Of a stretch of DNA of 64,000 nt, positions 1-7,825 are shown in pieces. Source of the DNA: Variovorax sp. 770b2 (lineage in GTDB: Bacteria > Pseudomonadota > Gammaproteobacteria > Burkholderiales > Burkholderiaceae_C); NCBI RefSeq assembly GCF_900115685.1, contig NZ_FOXJ01000004.1:189256-253255 (forward strand), given 5' to 3'. The notes under the pieces were generated by a model. The model ran no database searches. It was given only the letters and a program-made list of their open reading frames with translations, and was not told the origin of the DNA. Position 1 is the first letter of the stretch. Each line of letters opens with the position of its first letter. The position numbers and the translations under genes are program-made.

Positions 1-1
1 A

Positions 2-205
2 TCAGCCCGGCACCTTCTTGAGCATTTCGATGCCGATCTTGCCTTCGGCGATTTCGCGCAGGGCGGTCACGGCGGGCTTGTTCTTGCTCTCGATCTTGGG
101 CGCGTGGCCCTGGCTCAGCATGCGCGCACGGTACGTGGCGGCCAGCACGAGCTGGAAGCGGTTGGGGATCTGAAGCAGACAGTCTTCGACGGTGATGCGG
201 GCCAT
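2..205 (-). CDS. rpoZ: DNA-directed RNA polymerase subunit omega
   Basis: Omega subunit of RNA polymerase; in the family it clamps the beta' subunit, helps core assembly and contributes to ppGpp response. The 67-residue product starts with the canonical MARITVEDCL, continues with the NRFQLVLAATYRAR helix, and has the ALREIAEGKI segment expected near the C-terminus. Its length is normal for beta-proteobacteria. The ATG is at 205 and the stop codon lies at 2-4, so the gene is complete, but what follows it (often spoT in this order in related genomes) is outside the window. It is the promoter-distal gene of a minus-strand cluster with gmk and yicC. The identification is secure from family sequence; the operon assignment is inferred from spacing. 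Confidence 0.97.
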   Translation of the reverse strand: MARITVEDCLLQIPNRFQLVLAATYRARMLSQGHAPKIESKNKPAVTALREIAEGKIGIEMLKKVPG

Positions 206-236
206 GATGAGTATCTTTCGGTCGGTGAGCGGGAGA

Positions 237-875
237 TCAGGGGATGTTCAGTGCGGCAAAGGTGTCGGCACGTGCACGGCGCTGTGCGGAATACCGGAGC
301 CGCTGAGCGTGGACAATCGCCTTGAGATCAAAAAGCGCCCGCTCAAATAACTCGTTGATTATAACGAAGTCGAATTCCCCGGCCCGGGCCATCTCTTCGG
401 CGGCATTTTTCAGGCGCAATTCGATGACCGAGGCGCTGTCTTCGCCGCGCCGCTCGAGCCGGGAGCGCAATTCTTCCCAACTGGGCGGCAGGATGAAGAT
501 CATCACCGCATTGGCGAAGGTCTTGCGGATCTGGAGCGCGCCCTGGAAGTCGATTTCCAGGATCACGTCGGCCCCCTGGGCGATCCGCTCCTCGATGGCC
601 CTCTTGGAAGTGCCGTACCGGTGGCCGTGCACATGGGCCCATTCCACGAAGCCGTCGGCCGCGATCAGCGCGTCGAATTCGGGGGGCGAGGCAAAGAAGT
701 ACTCGCGGCCGTGCTTTTCCTGTCCGCGCGGCGGCCGCGTGGTGTGCGACACCGACGGTTGAACCGCCGAGTCGAGCTCCATGAGCGCCTTGACCAGGCT
801 CGATTTGCCCGCCCCGCTGGGCGCGGCGACCACGAAGATGTTGCCGGGGTAGTCCATTCTTTCGCTCGTCGTCAT
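237..875 (-). CDS. gmk: guanylate kinase
   Basis: Cytosolic guanylate kinase, converting GMP and ATP to GDP and ADP in purine nucleotide synthesis. The 212-residue product has the P-loop APSGAGKSS at residues 18-26, the GMP-binding segment with VSHTTRPPRGQE and the EYFF motif, and the E-W-A-x-V-H-G-x-x-YGTSK segment typical of Gmk. Length fits the family (about 205-215). The ATG at 875 overlaps the TGA of yicC by four bases (ATGA), which suggests translational coupling. An internal ATG seven codons in (MDYPGNIF) is closer to the usual N-terminus and could be the real start. Next to rpoZ, as in many proteobacteria. Confidence 0.97.
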   Translation of the reverse strand: MTTSERMDYPGNIFVVAAPSGAGKSSLVKALMELDSAVQPSVSHTTRPPRGQEKHGREYFFASPPEFDALIAADGFVEWAHVHGHRYGTSKRAIEERIAQGADVILEIDFQGALQIRKTFANAVMIFILPPSWEELRSRLERRGEDSASVIELRLKNAAEEMARAGEFDFVIINELFERALFDLKAIVHAQRLRYSAQRRARADTFAALNIP

Positions 876-1795
876 TCGATGTTCTGGACTTGTTCGCGCA
901 TCTGCTCGATCAGGACCTTCATGTCCACGCCGATGCGCGTGAGTTCCAGGGCTGCCGACTTGGAGCCCAGGGTGTTGGCCTCGCGGTGCAGTTCCTGGAT
1001 CAGGAAGTCCAGGCGCTTGCCGATCTCGCCGCCCTTCTTGAGCAGCCGCTCGATCTCGTCGAGGTGCGAATTCAGCCGGGTGAGCTCTTCCGCCACGTCG
1101 ATGCGGATCGCAAAGGCGGTGGCCTCGGTCAGCGCGCGGTCCTGGGCGGCTTCGGGTAGCGTGCCGCCCGTGCCGGCAGTCAGGCCCATGGCCTCCTGCC
1201 AGCGCTCCAGGAAGCGGTTGCGCTGCTGCTCGACCAGCTGGGGCACCAGCGGACCGGCCTGCAGCACCAGGGTGCGCAGTTGGCCCAGATGGGCCTCGAG
1301 CATCTTGGCGAGCCGGGCGCCTTCGCGCTGGCGGGCCGACATCAGCGCCTCGAGCGCCTTGCCGGCCACCTCGAGCAGGTCGGGGCCCCAGTCGCCGCGG
1401 GTGGCACCGTCGCCGCCGGCAAGGCGGATCACGTCGGCCACGCTCAGTTCGCGGGCTCCGGGCAGCCAGGCCTTGATGCCGTCCTGCACCCCGTTGAGCC
1501 GCTGGAGCAGCTTGACGGAAGGCTCGACGACGCCCGCCTGGGCGGTGTTCTCGATGGCCGCGCGCACCTCGACCTTGCCGCGCTTGAGCTTGCCCGTGAG
1601 CAGCTCGCGCAGCGCCGTCTCATGCTGGCGCAACTCCTCGGGCAACTTGAAGGTGAGGTCGAGGAAACGGCTGTTGACCGAGCGGATTTCTACCCCGAGT
1701 CGGCCTGCGGCGGAAGGCCGTGCTTCGGCTTCGGAGTGGCTGCCTGCGGACCCGTTCTGGCCGCTGGCGTAGCCGGTCATGCTGTAAACTGGCAT
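872..1795 (-). CDS. yicC: YicC family endoribonuclease
   Basis: YicC/YloC family protein; E. coli YicC is an endoribonuclease that acts on small RNAs. The 307-residue product opens with the diagnostic SMTGYAS motif, followed by the VNSRFLDLTFKLP segment, and ends with the conserved C-terminal region containing RLDFLIQELHREANTLGSKS and a final helix with MKVLIEQMREQVQNIE. The protein is slightly longer than the usual 290 residues because of a small serine/glycine-rich insertion after the first motif. It is the first gene of the minus-strand yicC-gmk-rpoZ cluster and is divergent from the Ser/Thr kinase gene, with about 90 bp between the two starts. Family assignment is firm; the RNA target in this organism is unknown. 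Confidence 0.93.
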   Translation of the reverse strand: MPVYSMTGYASGQNGSAGSHSEAEARPSAAGRLGVEIRSVNSRFLDLTFKLPEELRQHETALRELLTGKLKRGKVEVRAAIENTAQAGVVEPSVKLLQRLNGVQDGIKAWLPGARELSVADVIRLAGGDGATRGDWGPDLLEVAGKALEALMSARQREGARLAKMLEAHLGQLRTLVLQAGPLVPQLVEQQRNRFLERWQEAMGLTAGTGGTLPEAAQDRALTEATAFAIRIDVAEELTRLNSHLDEIERLLKKGGEIGKRLDFLIQELHREANTLGSKSAALELTRIGVDMKVLIEQMREQVQNIE

Positions 1796-1886
1796 TGCGC
1801 CTCACTGTGGTTTTGCTTGCATGCACCGAGGCGTCGGTACAGCGTTCGCTTGCCGCACCATCGCCTTCGGGCGAAACTCCCGGATT

Positions 1887-2894
1887 ATGTCAAAGGTCAA
1901 GCCTTCGCCCCTGTTGCCCGATACGGTCATTGGCGGTTACCGCGTTGTTCGCCGGCTTTCGGCGGGTGGTTTTGGCGTTGTCTATCTCGCCATCGACCCC
2001 AGCGGACAGCAAGTGGCCATCAAGGAATACCTGCCTTCTTCGCTGGCCACCCGCGGGCCCGGCGAGTTGCATCCGCAGGTGCCACCCGAAAAACTGTCCC
2101 TCTACCGCCTGGGGTTGAAGAGCTTCTTCGAAGAGGGCCGCTCCCTCGCGCAGATCTCGCACGCCTCGGTCGTGAGCGTGCTCAATTTCTTTCGCGAGAA
2201 CGAAACGGTCTACATGGTCATGAACTACCTGGAGGGCGCGACCCTGCAGGATTTCGTGGTCACCGCGCGCGACCTGAAGCGCCAGAAGGTCTTCCGCGAA
2301 TCGACCATCCGTTCGCTCTTCGACGAGATCCTGCGCGGCCTGCGCATCGTGCACCAGTACAAGATGCTGCACCTGGACATCAAGCCGGCCAACATCTTCG
2401 TCACCGACGAAGACCGCGCCGTGCTGATCGACTTCGGCGCCGCGCGCGAAGTGCTCAGCAAGGAAGGCATCTTCATCCGTCCCATGTACACCCCGGGCTT
2501 CGCCGCCCCCGAGATGTACCGCCGCGATTCGTCGATGGGCCCCTGGACCGACATCTACGCCATCGGCGCCTGCATCTACGCCTGCATGCAGGGCTACCCG
2601 CCCAACGACGCGCCGCGCCGCATCGAGAAAGACCGCCTGAGCCTGTCGCTCTCGCGCCTTCGCGGCGTGTATTCCGACAACCTGATCGAGGTGGTCGAGT
2701 GGTGCATGTCGCTCGATCCGCTCTCGCGCCCCCAGTCGGTCTTCGCGCTGCAAAAGGAACTCAGCCGCGAAGGCGAGCGCCGCTACACCAAGCTCACCGT
2801 CGGCGAGAAGGTGCGGCTGTCGATCGATAACATCCGCTCCTTCGACAAGAAGAGTCTGCCCCGGGCTGCGGCCCCCACCACGCGCCCCGCATGA
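1887..2894 (+). CDS. Hanks-type Ser/Thr protein kinase (non-RD)
   Basis: Cytosolic serine/threonine protein kinase of 335 residues with no transmembrane or PASTA region. Visible subdomains: glycine loop SAGGFGVVY near residue 25, ATP lysine K46 (VAIKEY), catalytic loop HLDIKPAN at 152-159, DFG at 172-174 and APE at 197-199. The residue before the catalytic Asp154 is Leu, not Arg, so this is a non-RD kinase and may not depend on activation-loop phosphorylation. ATG 1887 was chosen over an upstream in-frame ATG at 1821 because homology begins just after it. One base separates its stop from the phosphatase ATG, so the pair is almost certainly cotranscribed. Substrates are unknown. Confidence 0.92.
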   Translation: MSKVKPSPLLPDTVIGGYRVVRRLSAGGFGVVYLAIDPSGQQVAIKEYLPSSLATRGPGELHPQVPPEKLSLYRLGLKSFFEEGRSLAQISHASVVSVLNFFRENETVYMVMNYLEGATLQDFVVTARDLKRQKVFRESTIRSLFDEILRGLRIVHQYKMLHLDIKPANIFVTDEDRAVLIDFGAAREVLSKEGIFIRPMYTPGFAAPEMYRRDSSMGPWTDIYAIGACIYACMQGYPPNDAPRRIEKDRLSLSLSRLRGVYSDNLIEVVEWCMSLDPLSRPQSVFALQKELSREGERRYTKLTVGEKVRLSIDNIRSFDKKSLPRAAAPTTRPA

Positions 2895-2895
2895 C

Positions 2896-3801
2896 ATGAA
2901 ATTCTCTGTCTTCCAGGTCAGCCGCAAAGGCGGACGTCTCAAGAACGAAGACCGCATGGGCTATTGCTACACGCGGGAGTCGGGCCTGTTCGTGCTGGCC
3001 GACGGCATGGGCGGTCACCCCGAAGGCGAAGTGGCGGCCCAGCTGGCCCTGCAGACCATCGCGGCGCTCTACCAGCGCGAGGCCCGCCCGACGGTGAAGG
3101 ACGTGAAGAGCTTCCTGGCCGAATCGGCCATGGCCGCGCACCAGCAGATCATGCGGTACGCGAGCCACAAGGCCATGCTCGACACGCCCCGCACCACGGT
3201 TGTCGCGGCGCTGCTCCAGGGCACCAGCGCCACCTGGATGCACTGCGGCGACTCGCGCCTGTACGTCGTGCGCGACGGCCGCCTGCTGACCCGCACGCGC
3301 GACCACTCGCACGCCGAGCGCCCCAAGCCCCATGGCTCGGACATGCCGGTCAACCGCAACCTGCTGCTGACCTGCCTCGGCTCGCCCACCACGCCGCTGT
3401 TCGACATCTCGCCCCCGCTGCAACTGCAGCGCGGCGACCGCATCATGCTGTGCTCCGACGGCGTGTGGGGCGTGCTGGACGATGCGCTCATCGTGCACAC
3501 GCTCTCCTCCGGCAAGCCGGTGTCCGATGCCGCTCCAGACCTTGCCGAGATGGCGCTGCGCAAGGGCGGCGCCCACAGCGACAACGTGACGCTCATCGCG
3601 CTCGAATGGGAGATGTCCGAGACCCCGGGCGAGGACCGCGGCATTTCCACCGAGACCATCGACGACGGCGTGTTCGCCTCGACCATCCAGGCCGGCATGC
3701 CCTCGGACAGCGAGATCGACGACATGGACGAGGACGCCATCGAGCGCTCCATCGCCGAAATCAACGAAGCCATCCGCCGTTCAGCTGCGCGCAAAAGCTA
3801 G
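2896..3801 (+). CDS. PP2C-type Ser/Thr protein phosphatase
   Basis: Metal-dependent protein phosphatase of the PP2C/Stp type, expected to reverse phosphorylation by the kinase encoded immediately upstream. The 301-residue protein shows NEDRMGYC near residue 17, LADGMGGHPEGE (metal-binding Asp and Gly), HCGDSRLYVVRDG, SDGVWGVLDD and SDNVTLIALEW in the correct order. These carry the usual aspartate ligands. An acidic tail of roughly 60 residues (rich in D, E and S) follows the catalytic domain, longer than in minimal bacterial PP2C enzymes, and could be a docking region. The soluble kinase and phosphatase form a closed pair inserted between housekeeping genes. Confidence 0.93.
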   Translation: MKFSVFQVSRKGGRLKNEDRMGYCYTRESGLFVLADGMGGHPEGEVAAQLALQTIAALYQREARPTVKDVKSFLAESAMAAHQQIMRYASHKAMLDTPRTTVVAALLQGTSATWMHCGDSRLYVVRDGRLLTRTRDHSHAERPKPHGSDMPVNRNLLLTCLGSPTTPLFDISPPLQLQRGDRIMLCSDGVWGVLDDALIVHTLSSGKPVSDAAPDLAEMALRKGGAHSDNVTLIALEWEMSETPGEDRGISTETIDDGVFASTIQAGMPSDSEIDDMDEDAIERSIAEINEAIRRSAARKS

Positions 3802-3904
3802 ATGACCCCCAGTCTTCGCGCACTTCGTGTCGCTGCGCCAACCCCCTTCCAGGGGACAACACCAGCGGCCCGGCAAAGCCGGTTCCGCGGTGTTCCCCGA
3901 ACAT

Positions 3905-3932
3905 GCCGCTGAGGAGCGGCTGGCTTTTTTTT
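3905..3932 (+). terminator. possible Rho-independent terminator after the kinase/phosphatase pair
   Basis: GCCGCT at 3905-3910 and AGCGGC at 3915-3920 form a 6-bp stem with a GAGG loop, followed after TGGC by eight T residues. The upstream 3802-3904 stretch is non-coding and contains smaller GC-rich inverted repeats. It could terminate the phosphatase transcript just before rph; the four-base spacer before the T-run weakens the call. Confidence 0.5.
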
Positions 3933-3951
3933 CCCTTTTCGAGTTTCAACA

Positions 3952-4683
3952 ATGACTGCTTTCACCCGAAGCGGCGGCCGTGCCGCCGACCAGCTGCGCC
4001 CGGTTCGCATGACCCGCGGCTTCACCATCCACGCCGAGGGCTCGGTGCTCATCGAGTTCGGCCAGACCCGCGTGCTGTGCACCGCCTCGGTCGAAGAGCG
4101 CGTGCCCCCGCACAAGAAGGGCAGCGGCGAAGGCTGGGTCACGGCCGAATACGGCATGCTGCCGCGCGCCACCCACACCCGCAGCAGCCGCGAGGCGGCC
4201 AAGGGCAAGCAGACCGGCCGCACGCAGGAAATCCAGCGCCTCATCGGCCGCTCGATGCGCGCCGTGTTCGACCTGGCCGCGCTCGGCGAACGCACCATCC
4301 ACCTGGACTGCGACGTGCTGCAGGCCGACGGCGGCACCCGCACCGCGGCCATCACCGGCGCGTTCGTTGCCGCACAAGACGCTGTCAACAAGCTCCTGGC
4401 GGCCGGCACGCTGAAGGCCTCGCCGATCAAGGGCCACGTGGCCGCCATCTCGGTGGGCATCGTCGGCGGCACGCCGCTGCTGGACCTGGAATACACCGAA
4501 GACTCGAGCTGCGACACCGACATGAACGTCGTCATGACCGGCGCCGGCCACTTCGTCGAAGTGCAGGGAACTGCCGAAGGCGTGGCGTTCACGCGCGAAG
4601 AAATGAACCTCCTGCTCGGCCTGGCCGAGAAGGGCATCGGCGAACTCGTGACGCTGCAACAGCAAGCACTGCTCTCGAACTGA
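3952..4683 (+). CDS. rph: ribonuclease PH
   Basis: Phosphorolytic 3'-5' exoribonuclease that trims tRNA precursors. The 243-residue protein has the family landmarks FGQTRVLCTASVEERVPP, GEGWVTAEYGMLPRATH, RLIGRSMRAVFDL, HLDCDVLQADGGTRTAAITG and the C-terminal DLEYTEDSSCDTDMNVVMT with its catalytic aspartates. It is full length compared with E. coli RNase PH (238 residues). ATG 3952 directly follows the terminator-like region, so a promoter is expected just upstream. rdgB follows 57 bp downstream on the same strand, the conserved rph-rdgB-hemW order. Confidence 0.97.
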   Translation: MTAFTRSGGRAADQLRPVRMTRGFTIHAEGSVLIEFGQTRVLCTASVEERVPPHKKGSGEGWVTAEYGMLPRATHTRSSREAAKGKQTGRTQEIQRLIGRSMRAVFDLAALGERTIHLDCDVLQADGGTRTAAITGAFVAAQDAVNKLLAAGTLKASPIKGHVAAISVGIVGGTPLLDLEYTEDSSCDTDMNVVMTGAGHFVEVQGTAEGVAFTREEMNLLLGLAEKGIGELVTLQQQALLSN

Positions 4684-4740
4684 AATTCCCCAGCGACTGA
4701 CGTCCGCCCGCCGGGCGTCACAGCCACTTTTGATCGATCC

Positions 4741-5340
4741 ATGAAACTGGTCCTGGCCTCCAACAACCAAGGCAAGCTCGCCGAACTCCAGCAACTGTTC
4801 GCGGCGTTGTCCGTCACCCTGGTGCCGCAGTCGGCGCTGGGCGTAGGCGAGGCTGAAGAACCCTTCCGCACCTTTGTGGAAAACGCGCTCACCAAGGCGC
4901 GCCACGCGAGCGCCGCCACCGGCCTGCCGGCCATCGCCGACGACGCGGGCCTGTGCGTCGATGCCTTCGGCGGCCTGCCAGGCGTCGACACGGCTTACTA
5001 CGCCACGCAATTCGGCTACGCCAAGGGCGATGCCAACAACGTCAAGGCGCTGCTCGAACAGCTCGACGGCGTGGTCAACCGCCGCGCCGCGCTGGTCAGC
5101 ACGCTGGTAGCGCTGCGCAGCCACGACGACCCCGAGCCGCTCATCGCGGTCGGCCGCGTGGTCGGCGAGATCGCGCTGGCACCCGTGGGCGACAACGGCT
5201 TCGGGTTCGACCCGGTCATGTACCTGCCCGCCTTCGGCAAGACCTTCGCGCAGCTCACGCCCGAGGTCAAGAATGCCAACAGCCACCGCGGCCGCGCGGC
5301 ACAGGCGATGCTCGCGCTGATGCGCGAGCGCTGGCTGTAG
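4741..5340 (+). CDS. rdgB: XTP/dITP diphosphatase (house-cleaning ITPase)
   Basis: Hydrolyses non-canonical purine nucleotides (dITP, XTP, ITP) to monophosphates and pyrophosphate, keeping them out of DNA and RNA. The 199-residue protein has the start LASNNQGKLAEL, the FVENALTKARHA helix, the active-site segment IADDAGLCVDAFGG, GDNGFGFDPVMYLP, and the C-terminal NSHRGRAAQAM substrate-specificity motif. All expected Ham1/RdgB landmarks are present and the length is typical. The gene ends seven bases before hemW, which indicates cotranscription. Confidence 0.97.
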   Translation: MKLVLASNNQGKLAELQQLFAALSVTLVPQSALGVGEAEEPFRTFVENALTKARHASAATGLPAIADDAGLCVDAFGGLPGVDTAYYATQFGYAKGDANNVKALLEQLDGVVNRRAALVSTLVALRSHDDPEPLIAVGRVVGEIALAPVGDNGFGFDPVMYLPAFGKTFAQLTPEVKNANSHRGRAAQAMLALMRERWL

Positions 5341-5347
5341 GCTGCAG

Positions 5348-6610
5348 ATGGCCACCGTCTTTCCGATTCAGCCGGCGCAGCCCACAGGTGCGCCGCAGGC
5401 CAACGACGTGCTGCACTGGATGCGGCCAGGCCCGCTGCAACTCGCGGCGCTGCCGCCGCTCTCGCTCTACATCCACCTGCCGTGGTGCCTGCGCAAGTGC
5501 CCGTACTGCGATTTCAACTCGCACGAATGGCGCGCCACGAGCGCGGCCGACGCGGAGGGCATCCCCGAGGCGGCGTACATCGATGCGCTCGTGGCCGACC
5601 TGGACGCGGCGCTGCCGCTCATCTGGGGCCGCACGGTCCACACCATCTTCATCGGCGGGGGCACGCCCAGCCTCTTCTCGCCGCAAGCCATCGACCGCTT
5701 GTTGGGTGACGTGCGCGCGCGCCTGAAGCTCGCGCCCGATTGCGAGATCACGCTCGAGGCCAACCCCGGCACCTTCGAGCGCAACCGCTTCCGCGCGTTC
5801 CGTTCGGCGGGCGTCACGCGCCTGTCGGTGGGCGTGCAGAGCTTCAACGACGAGCACCTCACCGCGCTCGGCCGCGTGCACGACCGCGCACAGGCCATCG
5901 CCGCGGTGGAGGAGGCCGCGAGCGCCTTCGACACCTTCAACCTCGACCTGATGTATGCGCTCCCCGGCCAGACGCTGGAGCACCTGGAGGCCGACCTGTC
6001 GCAGGCGCTGGCGCTCGCGCCGCCGCACCTCTCGGTCTATCACCTCACCATCGAGCCCAACACCTGGTTCGCGAAGTTTCCGCCGACGCTGCCCGAAGAC
6101 GACATCGCCTACGCGATGCTCGACCGCATCACCGAGCGGACCGGCGAGCGCGGCATGTCGCGCTACGAGGTGTCGGCCTATGCGCGCGAGGGGCACCAGT
6201 GCGCGCACAACCTCAACTACTGGCAGTTCGGCGACTACCTGGGCATCGGCGCCGGCGCGCACAGCAAGCTGAGCTTTGCGCACCGCATCGTGCGGCAGGT
6301 GCGCTACCGCGAGCCGCGGCTGTACATGGAGAACGCGCGCGCGGGCGCGGCCGTGTCGCAGAGCGACGAGGTGTCGTTGGCCGACCTGCCGTTCGAGTTC
6401 ATGCTCAATGCGTTGCGGCTGAAGGCGGGGTTCACGCTGCCGCAGTTCAGCGAGCGCACGGGGCTGGCGATGACCTCGATCCAGCGCGGGCTGGAAGAGG
6501 CCGAACGCAAGGGGCTCGTGGCGCGCGACCTGTTCCGCGTGTGGCCGACCGAGCGCGGGCTGGATTTTCTGAGCGATCTGCAGACGCTGTTCCTGCCGGA
6601 TGGGGATTGA
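5348..6610 (+). CDS. hemW: radical SAM heme chaperone HemW
   Basis: HemW-type radical SAM protein, a heme-binding chaperone formerly annotated as an oxygen-independent coproporphyrinogen oxidase. The 420-residue protein has the radical SAM CX3CX2C cluster motif as C47, C51 and C54, followed by the CDFNSH segment. Family blocks IGGGTPSLFS, LEANPGTFE, GVQSFNDEHLTALGR and the C-terminal HemW domain (FEFMLNALRLKAGF) are also seen. The N-terminus has a 30-residue extension that is common in Burkholderiales. It is the last gene of the rph-rdgB-hemW run; the tRNA-Ser gene begins 41 bp downstream. Confidence 0.95.
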   Translation: MATVFPIQPAQPTGAPQANDVLHWMRPGPLQLAALPPLSLYIHLPWCLRKCPYCDFNSHEWRATSAADAEGIPEAAYIDALVADLDAALPLIWGRTVHTIFIGGGTPSLFSPQAIDRLLGDVRARLKLAPDCEITLEANPGTFERNRFRAFRSAGVTRLSVGVQSFNDEHLTALGRVHDRAQAIAAVEEAASAFDTFNLDLMYALPGQTLEHLEADLSQALALAPPHLSVYHLTIEPNTWFAKFPPTLPEDDIAYAMLDRITERTGERGMSRYEVSAYAREGHQCAHNLNYWQFGDYLGIGAGAHSKLSFAHRIVRQVRYREPRLYMENARAGAAVSQSDEVSLADLPFEFMLNALRLKAGFTLPQFSERTGLAMTSIQRGLEEAERKGLVARDLFRVWPTERGLDFLSDLQTLFLPDGD

Positions 6611-6651
6611 GGGGATCGAGGCTTCGCCGTCGGCATAAAATCGGCGGTTCC

Positions 6652-6739
6652 GGAGAGTTGGGTGAGTGGTTTAAACCAGCAGTCTTGAAAACTGCCGACG
6701 TGAAAGCGTCCGTGAGTTCGAATCTCACACTCTCCGCCA
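6652..6739 (+). tRNA. tRNA-Ser (anticodon UGA), island integration site
   Basis: An 88-nt tRNA with acceptor stem GGAGAGT paired to ACTCTCC (6729-6735), discriminator G and encoded CCA at 6737-6739. The anticodon stem GCAGT/ACTGC encloses loop CTTGAAA, placing anticodon TGA at 6686-6688. A long variable arm and the GTTCGAATC T-loop are class II tRNA-Ser features. A TAAAAT box at 6636-6641 sits at the right distance to be its -10 element. The last 14 bases are duplicated at 9279-9292, which marks this gene as the attachment site of a small island; the tRNA is left intact. Confidence 0.97.
6726..6739 (+). repeat. island attachment repeat, tRNA side (att)
   Basis: The 14-base 3' end of the tRNA-Ser gene, CACACTCTCCGCCA, recurs exactly at 9279-9292 in the same orientation. 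Together with an integrase start downstream this is the usual signature of tyrosine-recombinase insertion into a tRNA 3' end. Confidence 0.85.
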
Positions 6740-6762
6740 GAATCGATCCTTGGCAGTTTTTG

Positions 6763-6797
6763 AAAGTCCCGTGCAGTCCATGCATCGGGACTTTTTC
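6763..6797 (+). terminator. Rho-independent terminator downstream of tRNA-Ser
   Basis: AAAGTCCCG (6763-6771) pairs perfectly with CGGGACTTT (6786-6794) around a 14-base loop, followed by further T residues. It lies 24 bases after the tRNA end, inside the island, so it was brought in by the element and restores termination of the tRNA transcript. Confidence 0.8.
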
Positions 6798-6898
6798 ATT
6801 GGGGGATGCGTCTTTTTGAGTCCAGCGTGATCTGCGGCAAGCTGCCCCTAGCCGAGCACCAAACATGGCATCAGTCATGGTATTTTCTAGCCGATACC

Positions 6899-7081
6899 AT
6901 GACCCTTACTGTTAAAGCTGTTGACGCTGCCAAACCGCGCGAGAAGGCCTACAAGCTCACCGATGCGCAAGGCCTCTATTTGTTCGTCACAACGACTGGC
7001 GCGAAGAGCTGGCGAGCGAACTACACCGCGGGCGGAAAGCAAAAGACGAAGACCTATGTGTTGGATTCCGCCGATCTCTGA
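6899..7081 (+). pseudogene. tyrosine integrase, N-terminal remnant
   Basis: Sixty codons matching the N-terminal arm-binding domain (DUF4102 type) of phage and island integrases. MTLTVKAVDAAKPREKAYKL, then GLYLFVTTTGAKSWRANY and a GGKQKTKTY segment correspond to the usual start of this family. Full-length members are about 400 residues; here the frame stops at 7081, before the core-binding and catalytic domains. The gene begins 160 bp downstream of the tRNA and points away from it, the standard position for an island integrase. Sequence downstream of the break belongs to an insertion-sequence remnant, so truncation by an IS insertion followed by deletion is likely. No catalytic R, H or Y residues remain. 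Confidence 0.8.
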
Positions 7082-7083
7082 CC
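7061..7083 (+). repeat. 23-bp repeat, copy 1 (pairs with 9490-9512)
   Basis: TTGGATTCCGCCGATCTCTGACC here and TTGAGTTCCGCTGATCTCTGACC at 9490-9512 agree at 20 of 23 bases. Copy 1 overlaps the last codons of the integrase remnant and the point where it is broken. Copy 2 lies about 200 bp outside the right attachment repeat. Each copy is followed by sequence beginning TGACC, possibly the outer end of IS21-type elements. Confidence 0.6.
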
Positions 7084-7132
7084 CTAGATTTCCATCGAAT
7101 ACTGACCCACCCGCTTTGTGAGCCTGAAGGCT

Positions 7133-7546
7133 TCACGGTGTGGATAAGTGCTTGGTGTTCTCCTTTTTAGGTTGAGGGTGCGCAGAACTGTTTTTGAACC
7201 TGAAGCTGTCGTTCCCAGTCTCCAGGATGTGGCACCGATGTGTCAGCCTGTCCAACAGCGCGGTGGTTGTGTGGATCTGCCGCAGATTGCGCCGCTGTTT
7301 GCGCGATTTGGTTGCCTCGATCGCGAGCCAGGTCGCGAGTTTCTCGGCATAGGGATCGAGCTTGCTTGAGCTCTCCCGCTTGGCGTAGCGCGGCATTTCT
7401 TCGCCCGCACGCAGGTACTTCTTTACGGTGTTGCGAGACAGGCCTGTACGCCTGGCTATCTCGCGTATGGACATCTGCTCGCGCAGGGCCCAGCGTCTGA
7501 TGACACTCAATGTCGCCACGTCTATCACTCCTAGGATCCCCTGCAT
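7133..7546 (-). pseudogene. IS21-family remnant: istA start fused to istB end
   Basis: A 137-codon frame whose residues 1-90 match the start of an IS21-family transposase IstA, with helix-turn-helix SIREIARRTGLSRNTVKKYL and then SKLDPYAEKL and SRKQRRNLRQ. From residue 91 it reads HTTTALLDRLTHRCHILETG and FRFKNSSA, which is the C-terminal end of the helper ATPase IstB. The DDE catalytic domain of IstA and the AAA+ domain of IstB, roughly 2 kb, are gone, with the join near 7276. The result is an in-frame fusion unlikely to be functional, although the DNA-binding domain could still bind ends of related elements. TGACCC repeats at 7079-7084 and 7104-7109 resemble an IS21 terminal region. Confidence 0.75.
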
Positions 7547-7550
7547 TAAA

Positions 7551-7691
7551 AATCAGCAGGGTAGGGTTTTACAGTTGCGACACGAGAACGCCGAGGTGTG
7601 GCTGACGCCTCAGGGGCGCACGCTTGAGCAGCTTGACGAGATACCTGAGGCCAAGGAGCGTCCGTGCTACGAGCGCAAGCTGGCTGCGTGA
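7551..7691 (+). pseudogene. unidentified 3' gene remnant
   Basis: The plus-strand frame ending in TGA at 7691 reads from about 7551 as QQGRVLQLRHENAEVW, then LTPQGRTLEQLDEIPEAKER, ending YERKLAA. It has no start of its own because it emerges from the IS remnant, and the composition looks like normal coding sequence. I do not recognise the family. It may be the C-terminal end of a gene destroyed when the IS remnant formed. 7692-7825 contains no gene and probably holds the promoter of the next gene. Confidence 0.3.
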
Positions 7692-7825
7692 GTACCGTCA
7701 AGGAATGATGGGTCGCTGACGGAAAAGAAGACTAATTGAACGTTCGCCCGCGTGGACTACTACACTCATCGTGCTGACACAGTGCAACAACAAGTAATCA
7801 GCGAGACCGAGAGGCTAGATAAATT

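Noticed and set aside
3802..3951. A possible small RNA or REP-like element before rph
   Set aside because: There are short GC-rich inverted repeats, but no promoter-like element or second copy in the window. Only the terminator-like hairpin is kept.
2964..4700. A 578-codon open frame across the phosphatase and RNase PH genes
   Set aside because: It is an alternative-frame shadow in GC-rich DNA. The arginine- and histidine-rich product has no family pattern, while both real genes show complete motifs in the other frames.
7133..7575. A complete IS21 element
   Set aside because: Both catalytic domains and one end are missing. Only a 137-codon fusion frame remains.
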